Shown here: one piece after another, positions 35,248-43,520 of the stretch | How positions within the stretch are numbered: position 1 is the stretch's first letter | How the letters are laid out: each line of letters opens with the position of its first letter | DNA from: Mariniflexile fucanivorans | GTDB lineage: Bacteria; Bacteroidota; Bacteroidia; Flavobacteriales; Flavobacteriaceae | DNA length: 64,000 nt | Assembly: GCF_004341235.1 (NCBI RefSeq) | Contig: NZ_SLUP01000001.1 | Location: 558,001 to 622,000 of the forward strand | Direction of reading: 5' to 3' | Position numbers and translations under genes: made by a program | The notes under the pieces: model-generated | Seen by the model: the letters and a program-made list of their open reading frames with translations, nothing else | Database searches by the model: none | What the model was told of the DNA's origin: nothing

Positions 35248-35952
35248 ATGAAAACAATTATAAATAAAGCAGGAATATTATTTTTTACAGTGGCAATAGC
35301 CATAAGTTTAACTAACTGTAAATCGGTACAAAACGCAAATAATAAACAAAAAGGAGCCGTTATAGGCGCTACTGGTGGCGCTTTATTAGGAGCCATTTTA
35401 GGCAATAATTTAGGTAAAGGTGGTAATGGCGAACTAGGTGCTGTTATTGGCGGTGTAGTAGGTGGTGGAGCAGGTGTTCTTATTGGAAACAAGATGGATA
35501 AACAAGCCCAAAAAATTGAAGAAGAAATACCTGGCGCACAAGTAGAACGTGTTGATGATGGTATTGTTGTAACTTTTGATGAAACTAGCGGTGTGTATTT
35601 TGATACGGCAAAATATAACATTAACGCAGCATCTCAAACCACTTTAAATAAGTTAATAGGGGTATTTCAAGAATATCCAGACACCAATTTATTAGTAGTT
35701 GGTCATACAGATAGCGTAGGGTCTGAAGAATCAAATATGACGCTTTCTAAAAACAGAGCCAATGCTGTTACTAATTATTTAACTTCAAAAGGCATTTCTA
35801 GTGGAAGATTAACAACCAATTGGTTTGGAGAAACACAACCCATCCATGATAATGCTACTGCAGAAGGACGTGCAAAAAACAGACGTGTTAACATCGCCAT
35901 TTTACCAAATGAAAAAATGATTCAAGATGCGGAAACACAAGCTGGAAAATAA
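35248..35952 (+). CDS. OmpA family lipoprotein with glycine zipper
   Basis: 234 residues. After a lipoprotein signal (lipobox LTNC, Cys24) comes a glycine zipper (about 36-85; AVIGATGGALLGAILGNNLGK and GAVIGGVVGGGAGVLIGNKMD) that can insert into or span membrane. Residues ~115-220 form an OmpA C-terminal domain (VYFDTAKYNIN ... LLVVGHTDSVGSEESNMTLSKNRANAV ... GRAKNRRVNIAI), whose conserved Asp and Arg bind the meso-diaminopimelate of peptidoglycan. It likely tethers the outer membrane to the cell wall. It follows the lipocalin-like gene by six bases. Confidence 0.92.
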   Translation: MKTIINKAGILFFTVAIAISLTNCKSVQNANNKQKGAVIGATGGALLGAILGNNLGKGGNGELGAVIGGVVGGGAGVLIGNKMDKQAQKIEEEIPGAQVERVDDGIVVTFDETSGVYFDTAKYNINAASQTTLNKLIGVFQEYPDTNLLVVGHTDSVGSEESNMTLSKNRANAVTNYLTSKGISSGRLTTNWFGETQPIHDNATAEGRAKNRRVNIAILPNEKMIQDAETQAGK

Positions 35953-35975
35953 TTATTTTTCAATATAAATTTTAC

Positions 35976-36017
35976 AAAACTCGTTTTCAGACTAAGTTTG
36001 AAAACGAGTTTTTTTTT
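35976..36017 (+). terminator. intrinsic terminator after the OmpA-family gene
   Basis: AAAACTCGTTTTCA and TGAAAACGAGTTTT pair perfectly around nine bases and are followed by a T-run. Confidence 0.92.
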
Positions 36018-36057
36018 GCATCTGTAATGTTTAGAAATATAATTAGACAAATTACAA

Positions 36058-36900
36058 ATGCAAGAAATATTTACAGAGTTCTCCACCAATGCCACTTTAA
36101 AAATAGGCAACGAATCACTTTTAGAATCTTACAAAGTACCAACACAAACGGGTTTATATACGTTTATAAAAGTCAATCAACACAAAGCTGAAATTCTAGT
36201 AGATAATATTCCTTATTCTATAAGCCCAAATAGTGTTTTAGCCTTAACGCCTATTCAATATTTTAAATTTGTAGAAGGTAAAGATTTAACTGTGTATCAA
36301 TTTAACCGTGAGTTTTATTGCATTAAAGACCACGACCAAGAAGTTAGTTGTGCCGGACTTTTGTTTTTTGGAAACCTACACATCCCTATTATAGAGTTAA
36401 ATATAGAAGAACAACGAAAATTTAAAACGCTCCACGAAGTTTTTATTGATGAATTTGAAACCAAAGACACCATTCAAGCAGAAATGCTTCGTATGCTCAT
36501 GGCGCGCTTTATTATTATGAGTACGCGTTTATTAAAGGCTAAAGAAGGTTATCTTGAAATTTCAAAAGACAAAAAACTAGATTTATTACGTGAATTCAAT
36601 TTATTGGTAGAATCGCATTTTAAAACACAACACAGTGTTTCTTTTTATGCAGATTCACTTTATAAATCTCCTAAAACCCTATCAAATAATTTCGCTAAAT
36701 TAAACACAACGCCGTTACAAATAATTCACGAACGCATTGTACTTGAAGCAAAGCGGTTATTAATGTATACCGATAAAACCGCAAAAGAAATAGCCTACGA
36801 AGTTGGTTTTGATGATGCTTCACATTTAAGCCGATTATTCAAAAAAAATACCTCTTTAACACCTTCCGACTTTAAAAAAACATTAAAAACAACACTTTAG
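36058..36900 (+). CDS. AraC family transcriptional regulator
   Basis: 280 residues. The C-terminal ~95 residues hold the two AraC helix-turn-helix motifs (VSFYADSLYKSPKTLSNNFAKL and AKEIAYEVGFDDASHLSRLFKK). The N-terminal ~170 residues form a sensor without a clear HPE-type cupin motif, and have a cysteine in EVSCAGLLFFGN that could be redox-active. The stop codon lies within the first of two identical operator-like repeats that precede the next two promoters, so it very probably controls the 36992 ORF and the AhpD-like operon. An N-terminal sensor of unknown ligand plus a peroxidase-like target suggests a stress or aromatic-compound response. Confidence 0.9.
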   Translation: MQEIFTEFSTNATLKIGNESLLESYKVPTQTGLYTFIKVNQHKAEILVDNIPYSISPNSVLALTPIQYFKFVEGKDLTVYQFNREFYCIKDHDQEVSCAGLLFFGNLHIPIIELNIEEQRKFKTLHEVFIDEFETKDTIQAEMLRMLMARFIIMSTRLLKAKEGYLEISKDKKLDLLREFNLLVESHFKTQHSVSFYADSLYKSPKTLSNNFAKLNTTPLQIIHERIVLEAKRLLMYTDKTAKEIAYEVGFDDASHLSRLFKKNTSLTPSDFKKTLKTTL

Positions 36901-36925
36901 GGAAAAATTGACAACACCTAGGGAA
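36896..36925 (+). promoter_or_regulatory. AraC-type operator, copy 1
   Basis: The 19-base TTTAGGGAAAAATTGACAA (36896-36914) recurs at 37164. Inside it TAGGGAA (36898) is repeated at 36919, exactly 21 bases on, as AraC direct-repeat half-sites are. It ends 43 bases before the -7 element at 36958. Confidence 0.7.
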
Positions 36926-36957
36926 TTCTATCCATTTTATACCCTTCCCTTTTAGTA

Positions 36958-36965
36958 CATCTTTG
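36958..36965 (+). promoter_or_regulatory. -7 element of the 36992 ORF
   Basis: CATCTTTG followed by C, preceded by TA; 27 bases before the ATG. No TTTG -33 box is present, as expected for an activator-dependent promoter. Confidence 0.55.
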
Positions 36966-36991
36966 CATTGTATAATTAAAACAACAAAATT

Positions 36992-37153
36992 ATGAATGTA
37001 AAACATGTATCCATATTCAATTTAATTGAAATATTTAGAGGAAGTAGAAAGGTTGCACTTAAAACCATTACTGAAAAAACACATTGCGAACAAAATCACT
37101 TAACCGATTTTTATTGCGATGCAGAAACTCCTTATGTGTCATTAAAAATATAA
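36992..37153 (+). CDS. 53-residue ORF under the AraC-type operator
   Basis: The ORF starts ATG at 36992 and ends TAA at 37151-37153. The product (MNVKHVSIFNLIEIFRGSR, then KVALKTITEKTHCEQNHLT and a C-terminal CDAETPYVSLKI) has two cysteines, no signal peptide and no membrane helix. It resembles nothing I recognise. Its case rests on position: it follows an operator and -7 element with the same layout as those of the AhpD-like gene. It might be a small regulator or a leader peptide; a non-coding RNA at this locus is the alternative. Confidence 0.5.
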   Translation: MNVKHVSIFNLIEIFRGSRKVALKTITEKTHCEQNHLTDFYCDAETPYVSLKI

Positions 37154-37163
37154 CTTAAAGTTA

Positions 37164-37193
37164 TTTAGGGAAAAATTGACAAGCTAAAAGGAA
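37164..37193 (+). promoter_or_regulatory. AraC-type operator, copy 2
   Basis: An identical 19-base copy of the 36896 repeat (37164-37182), with a weaker second half-site AAAGGAA 21 bases after TAGGGAA. It ends 43 bases before the -7 element at 37226, the same spacing as copy 1. Confidence 0.7.
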
Positions 37194-37225
37194 ATAATTA
37201 CATGGTGTCACTTTAATAACCGTCG

Positions 37226-37233
37226 CACCTTTG
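37226..37233 (+). promoter_or_regulatory. -7 element of the AhpD-like operon
   Basis: CACCTTTG followed by TA; the ATG at 37269 is 36 bases downstream. Confidence 0.5.
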
Positions 37234-37268
37234 TACCAAGAAAATTAATAATAAAAACAAATAAAACA

Positions 37269-37817
37269 ATGAGCACATTTAATGTACCAACAAGAGAAGA
37301 AGTAAGCGAAAATAATCAAGCAATTTTCGATAACTTAAGTAAAGCAGTAGGCTTTGTACCAAATTTATATGCAACCTATGCACATAGTGAAACCGCTTTA
37401 GAAAATTATTTAAATTTTGCAAATGCTAAAACATCCTTATCTGCTAAAGAAAAAGAAGTGGTGAATTTAGCTGTAAGTCAAGTTAATAACTGTGTGTATT
37501 GTTTATCTGCACATACAGCCATTGGAAAAATGAATGGTTTTACCGATGAACAAATACTAGAATTAAGAGCTGGTAACGCTTCTTTCAACACAAAACTAGA
37601 TGCTTTAGCACAGTTAGCTAAAAATGTAACGGTTAACCGAGGAAGAACCGATGCTAGTGTTTTGGAAAACTTTTTTAACGCTGGGTATTCAAAAGGTAAT
37701 TTAGTGGATGTTATTTCATTAGTAGGAGACAAAACCATTTCAAATTACCTACACAGCACCACACAAGTACCAGTAGATTTTCCAGTAGTTGAAGAATTAT
37801 TAGTGGCTACAGTTTAA
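37269..37817 (+). CDS. carboxymuconolactone decarboxylase / AhpD-like peroxidase
   Basis: 182 residues in one AhpD-fold domain. The active-site pattern ExxxxxxCxxCxxxH is visible: Glu61/63, Cys75 and Cys78 in NNCVYCLSAH, and His82. This supports a thiol peroxidase or reductase of the alkylhydroperoxidase type rather than a decarboxylase, which lacks the CxxC. It is the first gene of a two-gene unit; the next gene follows after 51 bases. The AraC-type operator lies 43 bases upstream of its -7 element. The physiological peroxide or electron donor is unknown. Confidence 0.88.
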   Translation: MSTFNVPTREEVSENNQAIFDNLSKAVGFVPNLYATYAHSETALENYLNFANAKTSLSAKEKEVVNLAVSQVNNCVYCLSAHTAIGKMNGFTDEQILELRAGNASFNTKLDALAQLAKNVTVNRGRTDASVLENFFNAGYSKGNLVDVISLVGDKTISNYLHSTTQVPVDFPVVEELLVATV

Positions 37818-37868
37818 TAATAAAAACAATAATAAACCAGAGTAAAAATCTCTTAAAAACAAAAACAC

Positions 37869-38255
37869 ATGAAAAAAATAATTTCAATTTTAGTATTAGC
37901 ATTAGTTTTCACATTAAACACGAATGCACAAGATAAAATGATGGATAAAGCAGTAAAAACAGTTGCTTTAGAACAAACAAAAGGTGAGTTTAAACAAAAA
38001 TCTTTAACATTAAATGAAGGTGTTTATATTTTTGAAGTGACAAACAATCATGCAGCTAAAGAGGTAGGTTTAGTTTTAGTTCCTAAAGGTAAAGATGCCA
38101 GCAATCCTGAAAACCATATAAAAACGGCTTACGTAACCACAACGGTTAAAGATGGTAAAACCGAGAAAACAAATGCAACAACATTAACAAAAGGGGAATA
38201 TGTGTATTTCTGCCCGTTAAATCCAACGCCACAATACACACTTACAGTTAAGTAG
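37869..38255 (+). CDS. periplasmic cupredoxin-like small protein
   Basis: 128 residues with a signal peptide ending TNAQ (about residue 20). The body has a beta-sandwich pattern with LNEGVYIFEVTNNHAAKEVGLVLVPKG and near the end LTKGEYVYFCPLNPTPQYTLTVK. The latter resembles the metal loop of cupredoxins (YxFxCP...H/M), with one Cys but no clear C-terminal His or Met, so copper binding is doubtful. It shares a transcript with the AhpD-like gene and ends at a strong hairpin. A role in periplasmic redox or stress defence under the AraC regulator is an inference from position. Confidence 0.72.
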   Translation: MKKIISILVLALVFTLNTNAQDKMMDKAVKTVALEQTKGEFKQKSLTLNEGVYIFEVTNNHAAKEVGLVLVPKGKDASNPENHIKTAYVTTTVKDGKTEKTNATTLTKGEYVYFCPLNPTPQYTLTVK

Positions 38256-38275
38256 TTTTTTAATTTGATTAATAG

Positions 38276-38309
38276 CAAAAAGGTTGCCTATAAAAGGGTA
38301 ACCTTTTTT
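38276..38309 (+). terminator. intrinsic terminator of the AhpD-like operon
   Basis: AAAAAGGTTGCC and GGTAACCTTTTTT pair with one mismatch, 20 bases after the stop, followed by T-rich DNA. Confidence 0.88.
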
Positions 38310-38366
38310 GTTTTATGATCATTTTAAGTGGAACTTTATTAAATTCGCAGCAACTATTTATAAACA

Positions 38367-40493
38367 ATGAAAGCACTTACTACTTATATTATTTCCCAAA
38401 CGAAACTTCCTGAAGTTTCAGTAAAAAACACCATTGAATTATTAAATGAAGACTGCACCATCCCCTTCATTTCCCGCTACAGAAAAGAGCGCACCGGTAA
38501 TTTAGATGAGGTTCAAATAGGTGATATAGTAAAGTTTAAAGAGCAATTTGAAGCTTTAGAAAAACGAAAAATAGCCATTTTAAAAGCTTTAGAAGAACAA
38601 GGTGTTTTAACGCCTGAATTAAAACAAAAAATTGAAGCTACTCTAGACTTAACAACCCTTGAAGATTTATATTTACCCTATAAAAAAAGCAGAAAAACCA
38701 AAGCAGAAACGGCGAGACAACATGGTTTGGAACCGTTGGCAAAAATAATCATGTCTCAAAATGCGAACGATGTCGAATCGATAGCTTTTAAGTATGTAAA
38801 AGGTGAAATCGCTTCGGTTGAAGATGCTTTGGAAGGCGCACGCCATATTATTTCAGAATGGATTAACGAGCGCACCGATATCAGAAACAACATCCGTCAA
38901 CAACTAGAACGTTTTGCTATGATTTCCACGAAAGTGGTAAAAACAAAAGCGGACGATGAAAATGCACAAAAATTCAGAGATTATTTTGATTGGGAAGAAT
39001 CGTTAAGCAGAATTCCATCGCACAGATTACTCGCTATTTTAAGAGCCGAAAGCGAAGGTTTTATAAAAACAAAAATTCAAATAGATGATGATAAAGCTCT
39101 AGATAAAATTGAAAGCCGAATCATTCGTTCAAATAACGAGTGTTCCGAGCAAATTCAAATCGCTATTCAAGATGCTTACAAGCGTTTGCTATTGCCTTCG
39201 TTAAGTAATGAAGCGCTTCAAATAGCAAAAACAAAAGCCGATGAATCTGCTATTTCGGTATTCGCTAAAAACTTAAAACAGTTATTATTGGGTTCGCCAT
39301 TAGGTGAAAAACGCATTTTAGCCATCGATCCTGGGTTTCGTTCGGGTTGTAAACTGGTTTGTTTAGATGCGCAAGGTGGTTTGTTGTATAATGAAACTAT
39401 TTACCCGCATCCACCACAAAACGATAGTATGGGTGCCATAAAAAAAATAAGTTCGTTAACCGAAGCTTATAAAATTGAAGCCATTGCTATTGGAAACGGT
39501 ACAGCATCACGTGAAACCGAAGCCATTATAAGAAAAATTCATTTTAAAAATGAGATTCAAGTATTTGTAGTAAGCGAAGCGGGTGCGAGTATTTATTCAG
39601 CTTCAAAAATTGCTCGTGATGAATTTCCTAATTACGATGTGACGGTGCGAGGTTCGGTTTCTATTGGTCGACGTTTGCAAGATCCGTTGGCAGAATTGGT
39701 TAAAATTGATGCTAAATCCATCGGCGTTGGCCAGTATCAACACGATGTGGATCAAACCAAACTTAAAAAAGAGTTGGATGTGGTGGTTGAAAGTTGTGTA
39801 AATGCCGTTGGCGTAAACATCAATACAGCGAGTGCAAGTTTATTAAGTTATGTATCGGGTATTGGCCCAAAACTAGCAGAAAATATGGTGTCTTATAGAG
39901 ATGAAAATGGCGCATTCACTTCTAGAAATGATATTAAAAAAGTACCACGCTTGGGCGGAAAAGCTTTTGAACAAGGCGCCGCTTTTTTAAGAATAAAAGA
40001 AGCTAAAAATCCGCTGGATGATTCGGCAGTACATCCTGAACGTTACGATTTGGTTAAACAAATGGCAAAAGATTTAGGCAAAAGCGTTCAAGATTTAATA
40101 GGAAACGCTGAAACACTTAAAAAAATAGATTTAAAAAAATATTGTACAGAATCTGTTGGCTTGCCAACGCTTCAAGATATTATTAAAGAACTTGAAAAAC
40201 CAGGATTGGATATTCGAGAACAAGCTAAAGTGTTCACCTTCAATCAAAATATAAAAAAAATTAACGATTTGCACGAAGGACAATTACTCCCGGGTATTGT
40301 AAATAACATTACCAATTTTGGCTGTTTTGTAGATGTTGGAATAAAAGAAAGTGGCCTCATTCACGTATCGAATTTATCGGATGGTTTTGTTAAAGATGTG
40401 AACGAACATGTAAGCCTTCACCAACAAATTATTGTAAAGGTTTTGGAGGTTGATGTTCCGCGAAAGCGCATTCAATTAAAATTACATACATAG
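38367..40493 (+). CDS. tex: Tex family RNA-binding transcription accessory protein
   Basis: 708 residues, the usual Tex length. In order: an N-terminal helical domain (PFISRYRKERTGNLDEVQIG), a YqgF/RNase H-like domain (~310-450; ILAIDPGFRSGCKLVCLDAQG), two helix-hairpin-helix motifs (NTASASLLSYVSGIGPKLAENMV), and a C-terminal S1 domain (~632-705; GIVNNITNFGCFVDVGIKESGL). Tex binds nucleic acid and associates with transcription in bacteria; it is essential in some and dispensable in others. It is convergent with recX and ends at a small hairpin. Confidence 0.95.
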   Translation: MKALTTYIISQTKLPEVSVKNTIELLNEDCTIPFISRYRKERTGNLDEVQIGDIVKFKEQFEALEKRKIAILKALEEQGVLTPELKQKIEATLDLTTLEDLYLPYKKSRKTKAETARQHGLEPLAKIIMSQNANDVESIAFKYVKGEIASVEDALEGARHIISEWINERTDIRNNIRQQLERFAMISTKVVKTKADDENAQKFRDYFDWEESLSRIPSHRLLAILRAESEGFIKTKIQIDDDKALDKIESRIIRSNNECSEQIQIAIQDAYKRLLLPSLSNEALQIAKTKADESAISVFAKNLKQLLLGSPLGEKRILAIDPGFRSGCKLVCLDAQGGLLYNETIYPHPPQNDSMGAIKKISSLTEAYKIEAIAIGNGTASRETEAIIRKIHFKNEIQVFVVSEAGASIYSASKIARDEFPNYDVTVRGSVSIGRRLQDPLAELVKIDAKSIGVGQYQHDVDQTKLKKELDVVVESCVNAVGVNINTASASLLSYVSGIGPKLAENMVSYRDENGAFTSRNDIKKVPRLGGKAFEQGAAFLRIKEAKNPLDDSAVHPERYDLVKQMAKDLGKSVQDLIGNAETLKKIDLKKYCTESVGLPTLQDIIKELEKPGLDIREQAKVFTFNQNIKKINDLHEGQLLPGIVNNITNFGCFVDVGIKESGLIHVSNLSDGFVKDVNEHVSLHQQIIVKVLEVDVPRKRIQLKLHT

Positions 40494-40499
40494 ATCATT

Positions 40500-40520
40500 A
40501 ACAACCAAATAGTTGTTTTT
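40500..40520 (+). terminator. small intrinsic terminator after tex
   Basis: AACAAC and GTTGTT pair around CAAATA and are followed by TTT; weak but well placed between convergent tex and recX. Confidence 0.5.
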
Positions 40521-40529
40521 AAGCACGGT

Positions 40530-41006
40530 TTATTTTATAAGTTCGTTCGCCTTGTCGTACACCAAAAAACTTTCCCAACCACGGTATAAAAAGTAGTCAA
40601 CAAATTTCTTCTTTTTCTTAAAAACATTGGGTTCTTTTATGGAATTCGCTTTTTTTTCGGCAATAGTATTAAAAACGCCGATATACTCCTCGTCCGAAAT
40701 ATCTTCAAGTGCCTGATTTATATTAACTTTGCTAATGTCTTTTTTCTTTAATTCAAAAGATAAACGGCGTTTGCCCCAGTTCTTAATTTTGAACTTGCCA
40801 CTAACAAATGTTTTGGCAAAACGTTCTTCATTTAGAAAGTTATGCTCAATTAGGTGTACAATAATAACATCTATCGCTTCGGGTATCATGTACATACCTT
40901 CAAGTTTTTGCGCAACTTCTTTATGGCAACGTTCTTGGTATGCGCAATAATGCTCCAGTTTTTTGGTAGCTTCTTGTAGTGTATATGTTTTTTTGGTTTG
41001 CTGCAT
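40530..41006 (-). CDS. recX: regulatory protein RecX
   Basis: 158 residues from the Met of MQQTKKTYTLQEATKKLEHYC (41006); the frame is open further upstream to 41141 but that stretch is hydrophobic and unlike the family. RecX signatures are seen in the three-helix repeats: CAYQERCHKEVAQKL, FLNEERFAKTFVSGKFKIKNWGKRRLSFELKKKDI and a final three-helix unit. RecX binds RecA filaments and restrains recombination. It is convergent with tex and divergent from a T9SS protein, so it is not co-transcribed with recA, which is absent here. Confidence 0.92.
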   Translation of the reverse strand: MQQTKKTYTLQEATKKLEHYCAYQERCHKEVAQKLEGMYMIPEAIDVIIVHLIEHNFLNEERFAKTFVSGKFKIKNWGKRRLSFELKKKDISKVNINQALEDISDEEYIGVFNTIAEKKANSIKEPNVFKKKKKFVDYFLYRGWESFLVYDKANELIK

Positions 41007-41114
41007 GGTACCCCAAAAATAACAATTGAAACAGAAACTAGTAGTATAAAAAAATATAAAAACCAAATCTGACTGTACTAGGTAAACAGAAGTACACCTT
41101 TTAAACTTAACAAC

Positions 41115-43520
41115 ATGAAAAAAACTACCCTTATAAAGCAATTCTCTTTTTTCATTACCCTTTTTTGTGCGATGAATTTTGGGTTTGGGCAGACGACTTT
41201 AGCTCCTGGTGATATTGCTATTACTGGATTTAACTCAAGCTCTCCATACCAATTAACATTCGTACTATTAAAGGATGTTTCGAATACTACACAAATAAGT
41301 TTTACAGATAATGGTTGGAATTCAACTGATGGTTTACGCGATTCTGAAGGAACATTAACATGGCAAGCAGATTCTGATTTGCCATGTGGGACTGAAATAT
41401 CACTATCGCGCGTAATCAACTCAAACCTTACAGTTTCTCATGGCTCTCTAGTTGCTAAAGGTAGTTTTGTTTTAAGCACAATTGGCGACCAAATTTTAGC
41501 ATATCAAGGATCATTTTCATCTCCATTTTTTATATACACAATCCATTATGGCCCAAGTGGTTGGTCTGATGTAGACGGAAACTCTAATTTAACAAATATT
41601 CCTCCAGGATTAACTGATGGCTTAAATGCCGTTTATCTCGGAAATAATTCTAATGGTAATTATTTATGTTCTGTTACTACTAATCAATCTTTAATTCTAG
41701 CAGCAGTATCTAATGCTACTAATTGGGCTACAGGCAATACCCGATACACAACATTAGGTGGTTGTTCTTTTTCTTGTGATCCATGTCCAACAAGTACAAC
41801 CTACACAGCATTAGGTGGCTGGTCAAATGGCACACCAAATAGCTTATCAAAAGCTGTAGTTATTGCTGATGATTATTACACAAGTTCTGGTGATATTACA
41901 GCTTGTAGTTTAACAGTTAAAGCTGGCGCCACTTTAACAGTTTCCAATGGTACTTATGTAGAAGTTGAACATGATGTTGAAGGGGCTGGCAATATTTATG
42001 TAGAAACAACAGGAGCATTTGTTCAAAAGGATGATGCTGGTGAATTTAAATTAACTGGCACGGCTTCCGTTAATAAACAAACACCAAATAAAGCAAACTG
42101 GTATTATTACACCTATTGGAGCTCGCCAGTTAAAGATGAAACCATAGGAAATGTGTTCCCCGATGTAGATGGGGATAGACGTTTTTGGTACAATGCAGCA
42201 AACTTTAAAGATGAACATACCGTTGGCACTACTGATGGTAATCCAGATGATGTTGATGACAATAACAATGATTGGCAATATGCTTCTGCAGGAACAATTA
42301 TGGAGCCTGGTGTTGGATATGCAGTTACCGAAGCTCGAACTTTTTTATCTGGGGGTACTGGTACTGCTAACTTTGCAGGTGAATTTAATACAGGTAATAT
42401 ACCTGTTACTATTACGTTTGACCCAACCAACCCTGGTGAAAAATGGAATTTTATTGGAAACCCCTACCCTTGTGCCGTCGACTTTGACGCATTTTATGCG
42501 GCAAACATTGGTGAAATAGACGGTTTTGCAAATTATTGGTCCCAAGGTTCACCAGCGTTATCAAGTAATCCTGGAAACCAGCAAGTAAACTTTAACGCTG
42601 GTGATTATGCTATATATGCAGCTGCCTTTGATGGTAATGCGGGTGGTGCAGGTATTAAACCAACACAATATATTCCATCTGGCCAAGGCTTTTTTGTTAA
42701 AGCTAATCCTGCTGGAACTGGAACTGTAACGTTTACAAATGCGATGCGTGTAAAGGGAGATACCGATAATAGTCAGTTTTTCAAAAACACCAATACAAAA
42801 GCTAAAACGAATGCAACAGATGCCAATAAATTATGGGTTAACTTAACATCTGATAATGGTGTATTTGGTCAAATTTTAGTAGGCTATGTTGACGGAGCAA
42901 CCGATGGTTATGATGTAACCGCTTATGATGCCCCTAGAACTGCTTCTGAAATACCTGCAACTTTATCTTGGATTATTGAAGGCTCAAACAAAAAGTTTGT
43001 GATTCAAGGTAAAGACGCCAATAGTATTAATGAAAATGAAGTTATTAAACTTTCGTTTAAAACCTCTATAAACGTTGCAACACTTTACACCATATCGATA
43101 GACCAATTGAAAGGTGATTTTTTAAATAGCAACACCATATTTTTAAAAGATAACTTACTTAATAAAACGCATAATTTATCGGCTTCAGATTACACATTTA
43201 CATCGGCCGTTGGTGAGTTTAACAGCCGTTTTGAAATTACGTTTAGCAACCAAGCCTTATCGGTTGAAGATATTATTTCAAGTAAACACACGCTTAAAAT
43301 TGTGGAGTTAGATAACGATAACGTACAGTTTAATACGTCAAACAATTTAAGTATTAAATCGGTTCACATTTTTGATATGTTAGGCAGACAGCTATATAGT
43401 TTTAAAGGTGATTCAACCTCAGAAACCTACAAACTTTCAAACTTAAACAACAGTGTGTTTATTGCAAAAGTTGAATTATCTAACGGTGCTGTAATTACTA
43501 AAAAGGCATTTAAGAAATAA
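41115..43520 (+). CDS. secreted multidomain protein with T9SS type C sorting domain
   Basis: 801 residues. A signal peptide (about 1-25) precedes an N-terminal domain TLAPGDIAITGFNSSSPYQLTFVLLKDV with a pair of Cys-containing segments, then a Cys-Pro linker (CDPCPTS) and repeated beta domains rich in Asp/Asn/Gly with likely Ca-binding runs (DVDGDRRFW, NPDDVDDNNNDW). The last ~240 residues form a T9SS sorting signal type C domain, beginning LWVNLTSDNGVFGQILVGYVDGATDGYD and ending SVFIAKVELSNGAVITKKAFKK. The protein is thus exported by the T9SS and probably surface-bound, as an adhesin or structural protein. A paralogue of its C-terminus lies beyond the repeat array. Confidence 0.85.
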   Translation: MKKTTLIKQFSFFITLFCAMNFGFGQTTLAPGDIAITGFNSSSPYQLTFVLLKDVSNTTQISFTDNGWNSTDGLRDSEGTLTWQADSDLPCGTEISLSRVINSNLTVSHGSLVAKGSFVLSTIGDQILAYQGSFSSPFFIYTIHYGPSGWSDVDGNSNLTNIPPGLTDGLNAVYLGNNSNGNYLCSVTTNQSLILAAVSNATNWATGNTRYTTLGGCSFSCDPCPTSTTYTALGGWSNGTPNSLSKAVVIADDYYTSSGDITACSLTVKAGATLTVSNGTYVEVEHDVEGAGNIYVETTGAFVQKDDAGEFKLTGTASVNKQTPNKANWYYYTYWSSPVKDETIGNVFPDVDGDRRFWYNAANFKDEHTVGTTDGNPDDVDDNNNDWQYASAGTIMEPGVGYAVTEARTFLSGGTGTANFAGEFNTGNIPVTITFDPTNPGEKWNFIGNPYPCAVDFDAFYAANIGEIDGFANYWSQGSPALSSNPGNQQVNFNAGDYAIYAAAFDGNAGGAGIKPTQYIPSGQGFFVKANPAGTGTVTFTNAMRVKGDTDNSQFFKNTNTKAKTNATDANKLWVNLTSDNGVFGQILVGYVDGATDGYDVTAYDAPRTASEIPATLSWIIEGSNKKFVIQGKDANSINENEVIKLSFKTSINVATLYTISIDQLKGDFLNSNTIFLKDNLLNKTHNLSASDYTFTSAVGEFNSRFEITFSNQALSVEDIISSKHTLKIVELDNDNVQFNTSNNLSIKSVHIFDMLGRQLYSFKGDSTSETYKLSNLNNSVFIAKVELSNGAVITKKAFKK

